The notes under the pieces: model-generated | What the model saw: only the letters and a program-made list of their open reading frames with translations | What the model was told of the DNA's origin: nothing | Databases searched by the model: none | Origin: Phoronis australis | Lineage: Eukaryota; Phoronida; Phoronidae | NCBI GenBank assembly: GCA_002633005.1 | Contig: NMRA01000517.1 | Span: forward strand, 101,827-165,826 | Reading direction: 5' to 3' | Length of the DNA: 64,000 nucleotides | Shown here: piece by piece, positions 11,301 through 18,954 of the stretch | How positions within the stretch are numbered: the first letter of the stretch is position 1 | Layout: every line of letters starts with the position of its first letter | Program-made: the position numbers and the translations under genes

Positions 11301-13254
11301 CTAATCATTATTATCAGCAGTGCTCTTTCAATGACTGCAATAATAGACCAGGCAGAAACAACAAAGGAGCTTAAAATTCGTGAGGCTCTACACATCAATT
11401 GGTGCAAGCCCAATCTCAATAGGCAACTGGCACACCACAGGTTGTCATTGTTGGTTTAGTTTATTGTCACTCCATGTACATGTAACTGACTGTATGTGCT
11501 TCGTTACTTGTTGCTGGGCCTAGCTAAGTGGCCAGTCACCATATTCTCTCTTCTGACCATGGTGTTTGAATAAATGACACCGAAACATGTCAAGTCGATT
11601 TAAAACCATGGTTGGTTTTATTTATTAATTCATGTTTGCCTGGACCTCAAGTCTGACTTGCTTGGCAAACACAGGATACAAGGTAATTCAACCATTTTGT
11701 ATTCGATACTCATAAAATTTCATAATCTGGCCTGACTGAAAATTTCCAAGAAACGAAGTATACAACACCTTGCCTGGATTAATGGTCGATTAACTCCTGA
11801 CAAATAAACGTCAGTGTATTTTATGCCAACGTTACACTGTGGACTAAGTGATTTATTTCAGAGCAAATCTTGACCATGCGTGTCTGGAAATTTATTTTTG
11901 ACAGAAATGCTGTAGTTGCACGTAGTATTTATACATTAAAGTAACAACATTTTGTCCTGTTAAGGTGGCTAAAAATCAAAAATTAACTAAATTGACCTTT
12001 CACTTTCAGTCTGATAGGATTTTGTTTTCATTATCAACTCAAGTTACAGGCAATCCATACAAGCGCCATTTTCAATTTGTCAATTTTAGGGTTGGGATGA
12101 AGGCCCATAAAGTGTGAAATGTTTTCTCCAGTTGTTTTTCTTCGTATTGGATTTAGAATGCTATAGCAGTAAGAAATCTTAAGATCGATTTTGAGAGAGT
12201 ATGAATTCCTAATATCTCACTTTCGAAATAACCACATTAAATGACCTGCCAGACGGCGATCAGGTCCTTGGTGGCCTGCAAACATTCAGTGCCACCTGCA
12301 GATTCCGTGTGTTGCGGATGGGTCCAGGTTTCAGCCTACTAGGTATAAAACGCCTTTTGACACCTTTCTTTTCAATATAATTCCGGCAAATTTCCATTTC
12401 TATGTAGTGGGATGTACTTAGTCTTGCGAAAAAAGTCAAGACCCTTTTGAAATATTAATGGATGATCAAGGACATCATGTTCCATACATTTCCCACTGCG
12501 AAGAAATATCCGCAACAAACTAAGCCAGTGACTGCGGTAGAATTTTGTTCCCATCTGGTGTCAAAAGCTAAAATAACTTTATGAAGTTAAACCATTCGAA
12601 GAATGAAATCGAGGGCTAACAGTGTAATTTATTCCTCTGCTTCAAATTAATGAACCACTAGCCTAATTGTAGTTGTACCCGTAATTGAATTTCTGTCCAT
12701 GCACCCAATGTGAATCGGGATCAACCGGAAGTCTTTTTTGTGCGCTTGTCGCTCTAGAGGGTGCCAATTAAGTGAAAAGTCTCCTATTCACAGTTGGTTT
12801 GAATCTTCCTATTATTTTCATTACAGCCAATGCCTTATGAGATATCAAGTTATCTGTACTCTGATGAAGACATGAAGGGGACCTACACTAAATTGAAGAA
12901 AAGCATTGATTATGCTGAGGTAGTGTATTGGAAATAATGTATTGATTATGCTGAGGTAGTGTATTGGAAATAATGTATTGATTATGTTGAGGTAGTGTAT
13001 TGGAAATAATGTATTAATTATGTTGAGGTAGTGTATTGGAAATAATGTAGAGGTAGTGTATCATTGGAAATTCAGACATTTGTTATGTTGAGGTCATCGG
13101 GGTATTGGAAATTCAGACATTCGTTATGTTTAGGTAATGAAGTTAGTGTGTGAAGATTCTATTCTTTATATTATATTTTCAGGGTCTTTTCAGGGACTGG
13201 GGTGATGAATATGTTAAAAGATTGAGAAATGCAGTACCTCAAGCGACGACATAG
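2281..13254 (+). CDS. unrecognised multi-exon gene, 3' part (10 exons)
   Basis: Ten exons join in frame: 2281-2322, 2690-2740, 3336-3409, 5440-5520, 7532-7696, 8115-8216, 9800-9904, 10721-10858, 12827-12919 and 13183-13254. All introns are GT-AG, the phases agree at every join, and the frame ends in TAG. The visible 306 residues start with a proline-rich part (PREPPQARPLSKP, then LPPPPAPVKKHPFPG). Next comes a hydrophobic stretch with basic flanks (IFYAAWFIAFL), a possible membrane segment. After that is a mainly helical, charged region with one potential N-glycosylation cluster (NITYNIT) and a hydrophobic helix-rich part near the end (LLLGIFVSRS; LLATIFIYIV). I do not recognise the family. 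The first coding exons are outside the window or undetected. Confidence is high that this is a gene and none is offered on function. Confidence 0.8.
2690..2740 (+). CDS. first gene, exon b (proline-rich, 51 nt)
   Basis: Flanked by TTTACAG and GTAAGT; encodes LPPPPAPVKKHPFPGS. Same phase class and composition as the preceding exon, so the pair may be duplicated or cassette exons of a linker. Confidence 0.65.
3336..3409 (+). CDS. first gene, exon c (candidate membrane segment)
   Basis: Flanked by ACTAG and GTAAGT; encodes RLLRKLRHIFYAAWFIAFLR and a basic tail. A hydrophobic core between arginines suggests a membrane-spanning or membrane-binding helix. Confidence 0.75.
4200..5165. repeat. 34-bp minisatellite, about 28 copies
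   Basis: The unit reads CATTACATGCAGACTATT-TACACCATCAGTGGTT. Copies at both edges are divergent and the middle is nearly perfect. Because 34 is not a multiple of three and the unit has no stop in this direction, three overlapping long + frames stay open here; none is a gene. It sits in an intron of the first gene. Confidence 0.95.
5440..5520 (+). CDS. first gene, exon d
   Basis: Flanked by CTTTCAG and GTAAGT; encodes a lysine-rich start and the amphipathic segment IKLKEAVAALHRIYLN. Confidence 0.8.
5868..6036 (-). pseudogene. Penelope-like element relic, GIY-YIG C-terminal part
   Basis: On the minus strand this reads RALITVMSNALSMT..., then ETTKELKIPEALHISWCKP. It is near-identical in sequence to the + strand segment 11295-11460, apart from a few substitutions and a 3-nt deletion. 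The KELK-EALHI-P-LNR pattern is that of the end of GIY-YIG domains in Penelope-like retroelements. It is an intronic fragment with no intact element around it. Confidence 0.6.
6325..7380. mobile_element. non-autonomous DNA transposon with TA target site
   Basis: Imperfect terminal inverted repeats of about 27 bp (left CCGCATTCGCCGTAATAAG; right, read inverted, CCGTATTTGACCTAATAAG) are each bordered by TA. Subterminal words 'AAGCGCCC' and 'AAGCACCCT' recur at both ends. The interior holds a 133-codon open frame at 6431-6832 that resembles nothing I know and is probably chance. The element lies in an intron of the first gene. Confidence 0.65.
7532..7696 (+). CDS. first gene, exon e (165 nt)
   Basis: Flanked by CTTGTAG and GTAAAA; encodes 55 residues from PDGKIFPILSD to NITYNITDIM, phase 0 on both sides. 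An acidic segment is followed by a predicted helix. Confidence 0.85.
8115..8216 (+). CDS. first gene, exon f
   Basis: Flanked by TTTTTTAG and GTTAGT; encodes 34 residues, PETGVLGTHKKAAVFELIKD and on to GYFWQIEK, phase 0 on both sides. Confidence 0.85.
8776..9343. mobile_element. MITE with about 41-bp TIRs and TTA duplications
   Basis: GGGCTGTTCCAGCAAAATCT at the left end is matched, inverted, at the right end with few changes and runs on into a G-rich tract (GGGAGGGGGG). TTA sits directly outside both ends (8773-8775, 9344-9346). Inside, 'TACGGGTGGTTGCATTT'-type words repeat at 9215 and 9250. No coding capacity. Intronic. Confidence 0.75.
9800..9904 (+). CDS. first gene, exon g
   Basis: Flanked by TTCTCTAG and GTAAAT; encodes DLLEFDENEATKNIDNKRAS and then LLLGIFVSRSLVTT, phase 0 on both sides. 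Reading through the donor stays open to a TAA at about 10000, so intron retention would give an alternative C-terminus. Confidence 0.8.
10263..10624. repeat. 36-bp minisatellite, 10 copies
   Basis: The unit is GACATATCACATGTACTA-CATCATTATGTGAATTGA. As 36 is a multiple of three, both strands show 12-residue periodic open frames (10183-10596 minus, 10295-10648 plus). These are repeat artefacts inside an intron. Confidence 0.95.
10721..10858 (+). CDS. first gene, exon h (138 nt)
   Basis: Flanked by TCTCACAG and GTAAGT; encodes 46 residues from LMMKPLDYGLSTTVLG to VPPNDPPL, with a hydrophobic stretch LLATIFIYIV. Its donor is the first of three copies in the array that follows. Confidence 0.85.
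10847..10993. repeat. donor-spanning tandem repeat, about 49 bp x 3
   Basis: Each unit holds the last exon bases and the 5' splice site (CCACCACTG|GTAAG, at 10858/10859 in the first copy). Downstream copies keep CTGGTAAG with changes further into the intron. It extends from the exon-intron border into the intron, a 'mirage'-type layout. Confidence 0.85.
11295..11460 (+). pseudogene. GIY-YIG C-terminal fragment of Penelope-like ORF
   Basis: Reads RALIIIISSALSMTAIIDQ, then ETTKELKIREALHINWCKP and LNRQLAHH. The alignment to 5868-6036 and the KE-ALHI...P-LNR end pattern mark the C-terminus of a reverse transcriptase/GIY-YIG protein. The catalytic RT part is absent. The hammerhead-like motif lies 3' of it, as expected for this class. 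Confidence 0.6.
11553..11594 (+). ncRNA. hammerhead-ribozyme-like motif (degenerate)
   Basis: CTGACCATG is followed by GTGT...ACAC, a short stem, and then CGAAACATGTC. The CUGA...CGAAAC layout around stem II is the hammerhead core; the second core block differs from UGA. An inverted counterpart is at 11159-11198. Probably inactive relics. Confidence 0.45.
12827..12919 (+). CDS. first gene, exon i
   Basis: Flanked by ATTACAG and GTAGTG; encodes PMPYEISSYLYSDEDMKGTY and on to KKSIDYAE, phase 0 on both sides. Its donor is reiterated in the following array. Confidence 0.85.
12903..13060. repeat. donor-spanning tandem repeat, 36 bp x about 4
   Basis: The unit ATTGATTATGCTGAGGTA-GTGTATTGGAAATAATGT begins in exon i and contains its donor GAG|GTAGTG (12919/12920). 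Later copies preserve GAGGTAGTG. Use of a downstream donor would add VVYWK and an in-frame TAA. A more decayed copy continues to about 13130. Confidence 0.85.
13183..13254 (+). CDS. first gene, terminal coding exon
   Basis: Flanked by ATTTTCAG; encodes GLFRDWGDEYVKRLRNAVPQ and ATT, followed by TAG at 13252-13254. The charged amphipathic end fits a helical C-terminus. Confidence 0.85.
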   Translation, partial: GLFRDWGDEYVKRLRNAVPQATT

Positions 13255-13370
13255 AATTGCTCAATTTGTCAATATGAAGTCACCAGAATGTAGATGACTT
13301 GATAGCTTAAGCTCCAGCAATTATAGGCAGATCCTGCTCTAATCCAGTCAGGTCGTTGTGTAAAAGTGGC

Positions 13371-13520
13371 CAGTGTTATACTGTGGATGTGTGGCCACTG
13401 GTACTGTGAATGTATGGCCACTGTTATACGTGGATGTATGGCCACTGGTACTGTGGATGTATGGCCACTGTTGTACTGTGGATGTGTGGCCACTGTTATA
13501 CTGTGGATGTGTGGCCGCAG
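13371..13520. repeat. 25-bp minisatellite, about 6 copies
   Basis: The unit is TGTGGATGTATGGCCACTGT plus about 5 variable bases. It is 3' of the first gene's stop, probably in its 3' UTR or flank. Minus-strand open frames over it are repeat artefacts. Confidence 0.85.
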
Positions 13521-14640
13521 TTAATGTGACACGCAAGATTAAATAATGGGTATATACTTGGAATAAGTTAAATGTACTTCTAAGGAAAGAGCAAGCAATA
13601 CGTATATCTTGGTTACACCTTAAAATTATGCAAATTTGTCACGCCATTTCACCAGTGTATTTTTGTTGCACAGTCGACCAAAAACGTTAGGGTCTCTGCA
13701 AGTACTCAGTGCTGGTCAGTTGAGCCATGTTACAGTAGATCTGTAGTACTGGTTATGAGCTCAAGGTGGTGTTTTGTAGCTTTATGAATGCTTGAAACAT
13801 TATAACTGTAATTAAAAGGTTTCCTGTTAGTGCAAAACTTAGAGTTTAAATTTGGTCCCCTGAAGGTTAAAGTCAAGCAAAAACACTCAGCTGGTCAAAC
13901 CAAAAATCCACACCTACTTCAAACCATTATGAATCAACTCAGTGGCATTGAATGTTACTGGGTGTTAAAGAATTAATTAATAATTAAGTGCAGTGTGGAA
14001 AATCTGCAATCATAAAAAACAAACACAGGGTTGCTCAAAAAACATGAATCAAAACAATGTTCAATGGGTAAAACATAATTAATTAAAAAGATGCAAAAAC
14101 TATTGTTAAACAGACATATTTTACTGGTCTTATTTATTGATTTTTAATTAATTTATATCAGTTATGGCATCTAGCCTTATTACTGTTGTTGAACATTGTC
14201 TACTCATTAGTCTGCAAAGTTTTCTGTTCAAAGGAAATATGTTGGATTATGCATGTTGCTGTTCTACTGTCATGGCAGGCTGCTCGTCTCAAACCCGATG
14301 GCCCCTGTTCAACTTTATGGTTTTATTAAAAGTGGCCTTGCCTTTCGAATTTCTGTACATGAAAAATAAAGCGTGTTTAAGCGACCTCTAAGGAAATCTT
14401 GTGTTTATAGACGTTTCACTGACAGTGTCTTATTCACAATACAATCAATGTTTTGTTTATAGACAGTTACCCTTCCTTATCTTAGCTATTTCAGCAAGAT
14501 GTTAATACTGACGTTTCAACTATTTAAATCTTTGAAACAAAACAATGTTTTGCAGAACATTCTTAAGTTTGATTCAGTTTGATAGCGTCTTACAAAATGG
14601 CGGCATGTCGAGTAGTGTGACTAACTCTGCGAGTCAGATA
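13521..14640. other. intergenic, no gene seen
   Basis: AT-rich sequence after the first gene. ATTAAA-type poly(A) signal candidates occur (for example 13811), but none can be chosen. The 75-codon open frame at 14164 has no supporting features. Confidence 0.5.
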
Positions 14641-15430
14641 AAGGAGAATGCCACCCGATTTAATTAGTCTTTTACCTTCTTAATCAGTCTATATCCGCAT
14701 CGCCTCTTATACGATCGACCTCACCTTGCCGAGAGGTGTCGCGTTAAACTGTGAGGAAGGTGAAAAACGACGCAGCGACGTCAGTGGTTCGTCTGCAGAA
14801 TGAATGCCGTTGTATTGCAGTGCATTGTTCCCGCTTGTCCGAACTATGAAGCTTCCTCGAGAGCTCGAAATGCTTAGGAATTGGCTCGTGGTTGTGAAGA
14901 AGGAAAGTTACGCTGTTAATAGCAAGTATGAGGCCGTGAAACATCTCCGTGTCTGTGGCCGCCATTTCGTCGACAGTGATTTCTCTGACAAATTCCGACT
15001 TACCAAAGAATTATCCATACGTTCCGTTGCCTGCGCATGTTCACGGCGCCTCTGCTATTTTTTGATCAGTGGATTCCGGTTCGAACTGATAGCCTGTGAA
15101 ACCTATAACGATCCAACCCATGAAGTCTTCGTCGGATGAGCTCTTGACTAAGTCGGGATTGGCGCCGGGCGAGTTGCCATGTAGACGTTCATTATTCTGC
15201 TTAAATAAAACCGAAACAAAGTCTGTCTCATTAGATACAATTTATTGTAATGCCTTTGTAGTAGTCGTGAGTGCAAATGTTGAGAAGCCAGCAATGAATA
15301 AACCACTGTTACCGGCTTTTGATGCCGGCAATAAAGGTAACTGACTGCCGGGGCACCGAGGTCGTGGGAGCCCATGCTAATTCTGCCTTTGCTGACAGAA
15401 AGCTTTTGTGAAACAATTTCTCGATTTCAT
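14641..15430. mobile_element. decayed THAP-type element, copy 1
   Basis: About 790 bp that matches 57950-59195 over both flanks, with a central deletion relative to that copy. The + strand codes for a broken THAP-like zinc-finger segment and the right part holds a broken minus-strand reading frame, both shared with copy 2. It lies between the first gene and PHB1. Confidence 0.7.
14802..14985 (+). pseudogene. THAP-like domain fragment, frameshifted
   Basis: One frame gives VVLQCIVPACPNYEA (a C-x4-C start). After a deletion, another frame gives LRNWLVVVKKESYAVNSKYE and then VCGRHFVDSDF. The C-x4-C ... W ... C-x2-HF-x2-DF pattern is the C2CH zinc finger of THAP domains (P-element-type transposases and their relatives). 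The reading frame is broken between the two halves, so this is not a functional gene. Confidence 0.6.
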
Positions 15431-16250
15431 ATGCTATGGTCACGTGTTAGGGGAATCTTTAATTCAGAAATACAAATACGTTATTCAAATCATTGTTACT
15501 GTACAACCTTTGCCGTGACGTTCTATGGAAGGGTAACCCGACTTCGCGGCACCCGACAAGTAAGTAGATTTTCAGTTTCGTGGCTAATTCACTTAAATAA
15601 TTACGAGAACATTATTTCTTTGGCTCACTATCATAGTCTTTTCGTGACTGGAGATTAGTTTCCAACTCAAGCTGGTTTATGTTCGTGCTAATCCCGGCGT
15701 CCGCGACGAGCCTGATCGGGTTCCGAGCCACTGGCCGTGATAACAAGGCGTTATGTGTGTTTAGAAGTCAAAAAATCACAAGCCTAAGCAACACAGATCT
15801 AGGTTCTCCTGTCTATATTTCACGGAGGAATACTTCGAATTTATCTCCGAACAGACCACAAACTCCTGCTACGGACTTTCGTAAATTGGCCTGCCGAACT
15901 TTATAGGTTACGGTGTGTCCAAATACCAATAAATCCGTAACAACGAAATAAAATAAGTTTTTATAAGAGCTTTGTGTATTTTTAAGGGTGTTACATCGAA
16001 GTTTGATGATTTATTGGTGTTAAACGATGAACTCAAGCAATAAGCTGACACCAGTAACCCGTGTTGTGAACTGCTGAAAAGACTGAGCGTGAAACCAATG
16101 ACGTCATTGGGTAATTTCAACACCTCCGTCTGCCCTCAGGTGTCAGGTAACGCAACCGAACGTGTCGTTATCGAGTAGAACTACTCGATCTAAACTGATA
16201 CAAAATAGGTTATTTTTGGGTGGCATATTCTCCTTTAATGGAGTGTGTAG
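15430..16250. other. intergenic, no gene seen
   Basis: No supported exon or repeat. Open frames at 15374-15658 and 15679-15906 show no family features. Confidence 0.5.
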
Positions 16251-16255
16251 AGTCC

Positions 16256-16437
16256 CGCGTCTCAAACCACCGACTGTGGGGAGGGGCCGCGTGTCTCAAA
16301 CCACCGACTGTGGGGAGGGGCCGCGTGTCTCAAACCCCCGACTGCGGAAATTCGTCCGCGCCTCTCGAGCCGCCGACTGGGTGGGGAAGGGCCGCGCGTC
16401 TCAAACCACCGACTTTGGGAGGTGCCGCGCATCTCTT
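16256..16437. repeat. GC-rich 34-bp minisatellite, about 5 copies
   Basis: The unit is close to GTCTCAAACCACCGACTG-TGGGGAGGGGCCGCGT, with increasing divergence rightwards. It is much more GC-rich than its surroundings. Overlapping + frames here (16162-16473) are repeat artefacts. Confidence 0.85.
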
Positions 16438-17400
16438 GCTATTTTGCCGCTGGTGAGGGGTCTTGCGTCTTAGACCACCCACTCCATTTCGTGATGCAAT
16501 GAGGACAGAATTTTAACTGAAAAATTCTGTCGCTCCGAGGATGTACATATTACCTTTGAAGCAGGCGAGGAAGTCATTTTGGGCGACTAAAGTAGCCAAA
16601 ACGTGCGCGTCGAAGGTCTGTGAACATTTCGACTTCAGGACATTGGAGAAGAAACGTACCCATCATTTAACCATTTCTTTCACTCGAAATCTCGTTTTAG
16701 TAATGCATCCTGTAAAGTCTGTATAACATTCAAGTTCTTTATAGTCCAATCATTCTAGGGCTCCAGAGGGCCCAACCTAGAAAAAATTGCAACAGAAGTT
16801 TTTTTTTGCATAAATGGCATCTTCCAACATCCCTTGGTATTAGTGACGCGTCACGCAAAGTTTGCCGGTAAATTCAAATCGTTTCCCACGCCAACCGACG
16901 ACACCGGTGCTCTTTAAATTGACTACTCATTAGAAAACACGGTGACAGTCCTGGTCGTTATTCGAGATTATGCTTATAAAACCGCTACTCTTATGTTTAC
17001 AGGATTGTCAGCGATGAACATGGTACACGGTGTGTGCTAACATTGAACAGTTTGTAACTAGGTGAATATTATGGACACAGTCAAATAAATTTAAAATGGC
17101 ACAAATTAAAGAAGAATGATAACTAGGTCAGATTTTACTTAATTGAAAAATTAGTGCAGACAATCTGAACCCGGCTTCTAAATTCCTCCGGGGGGCCACA
17201 CACTAATGGGTGCAACTGTTACGTAGAGCACGCTTCTTGATCAAAATTTCATGTATAGTGAATTTTGTTTATATGTCGTAAAGGAAGAGCACAGGCGACT
17301 CGTTTTGACAGTAATTGCCTTGTGGGTAGGATGAAGGAATGCCATCTGCGGATTAGTTACTGGAAGAAGTGAAGGCACTGAGATCACCTGACAAAAAAGC
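16438..17400. other. intergenic, no gene seen
   Basis: No exon, RNA gene or clear repeat could be supported. Confidence 0.45.
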
Positions 17401-17404
17401 GCCG

Positions 17405-17620
17405 GCGGAGGACTAAAAAAACGGGGTTCCCCCTTCAGAACTGTGAACTGTGCGTCTGCGCCTCTTTCAGTGGTGGACTTTGTCTCGATTTCTGGGACTT
17501 TTTGTTTCTCTGTGGCGGACCTTTTTGCCCACTTCGCCAAATGGGGGGCTAGCTCGTTCGACTGAGCCCCCCGGCGAGCCCGCCCCCGGGCCCCCCAGCT
17601 GGGTGCGCGCATGATGAGAT
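17405..17620. repeat. dispersed repeat, copy 1 (matches 52498-52705)
   Basis: Shares a run of blocks with the second copy: GAGGACTAAAAAA, GACTTTTTGTTTC, CCTTTTTGCCCA, GCTCGTTCGA and the end GGGTGC. Both copies have a G/C-rich 3' third. Possibly a SINE-like family; no clear A and B box pair was found. Confidence 0.6.
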
Positions 17621-18869
17621 AGTATAGGTAAAATCTCCTGTCAAGGAGAATAACATTTGTCTCATTTCATTGACCTGAATAATGTCAGTCGAGCTAGAAC
17701 TTAAAACGTAGATAACACGTCACTGGTCTCTCCGAAAACGTTGCATATTGGGCGCTACTCGATCATTTACTGACCGGCACTGAGTGTATGAATGAGGCTT
17801 ACGGCCGCTGCGGCTGGGATATCTATATATATTTACTAGCTAGAGCGCCTAGCCATTCTGGACCGGCTTGTTTTAATAAGTGAGGCTTAGGAGTTAGTAG
17901 GGAACACGAGAGATGGGGCGGTGTCCCTTGACTGGCCTGTTCGAGGCCATTTGTTTCCTGCCCAAAGACTGTGCGGACTAATAAATCCGCCATTGAAAAA
18001 TTCAAGATTTTAAGGCAAAGGAAAGAATCGGTTAACTGTAACAATGAAGAAAATAAACAGTCAGTTGCAATCGCTGTTCCCTTGTTGAAATATCCCCAGC
18101 CAAACTGAGTCAGTTGAGCTCGCAGTACGTGCCCTGCTGCATGACGCTGAGCAAGATGAACCGGATGGACGGCGACTTGTTGTCGTGTGCACCCGGCCAC
18201 CGCTCATTTGACCGATGGCTTTAATTATTATGACCAGTGTGATATTGACAGCCCCCCTCAAAAAAACGCACAAGTCAATTTGGTAAGTATTCTTCCGTAA
18301 AAAATGCGAAAAAAGAAAATCTACTAGTAGTTCGTGTTTTGTTCAAGTTTGCATCCAGTCGTTTCTTAATTCTGAAACAAAGCTACAGAATTAAATATTT
18401 TAATTGCCTTTTACATATATTTTACAAATACGTGACGTCTTGAACTTATTTTTTTAACGACGAGGTTTAAATTTTATAGTCCGCCTGGTGTTCCCGTTCC
18501 AGTGGTGCGCGACTGACATCTTGCTCAACGCGCTCTTATCTGAGTCCTATACTAGTCTAGGTGGGCACTGAGTGCATGGGCGATTAGTTAATTTGTGCCA
18601 TGTTCGGCCTTGGAAGATTTCGTTAATAGTAGATTACGTCCGACGAGTACAGAGTTCAATCAATATTAATCCCAACTGATTTCAGAATTCGCTCTCCGCA
18701 CTGGTCTGAATGGGCCACTCCGTCGGCGGATCACTGAACATTCGTCACTCCCGTTGGGTGGCGCTGACTCAAAAACATATATTCGAAAGGTAAATTTTTG
18801 AACTACCATATCCGGTTTGAAGCGAGGCGAAAGTTGCATGAGATTTCAGTCTTAAGTTTGGGAGGTAGA
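17621..18869. other. PHB1 5' flank and probable promoter region
   Basis: No coding exon seen. The last few hundred bases contain scattered CpGs and no obvious TATA box directly upstream of the ATG at 18870, in line with a housekeeping promoter. The transcription start cannot be placed from sequence alone. Confidence 0.4.
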
Positions 18870-18954
18870 ATGCAAAGATTATTCAGCACAGTCGGAAAGC
18901 TTGGCGTTGGCATCGCGGTTATTGGCGGTGTGGGACAGTCAGCTTTATACAATG
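18870..18954 (+). CDS. PHB1: PHB1 exon 1
   Basis: Starts at ATG 18870, preceded by GGAGGTAGA. Encodes [20 protein letters not shown] and on to SALYN, the membrane anchor; ends in phase 1 before GTGAGT. Confidence 0.95.

Larger units (their letters stand above)
11125..11629. mobile_element. Penelope-like element relic with inverted termini
   Basis: The first and last ~100 bp are inverted copies of each other (ATTAAT...AACCACGG against CCATGGTT...ATTAAT; both carry ACACCGAAACATGTC in opposite orientations). Between them lies a piece of GIY-YIG coding sequence. The terminal motif, with CTGAnnA, a stem, then CGAAAC, resembles the hammerhead ribozyme known from the pseudo-LTRs of Penelope-like elements. 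Intronic in the first gene. Confidence 0.65.
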
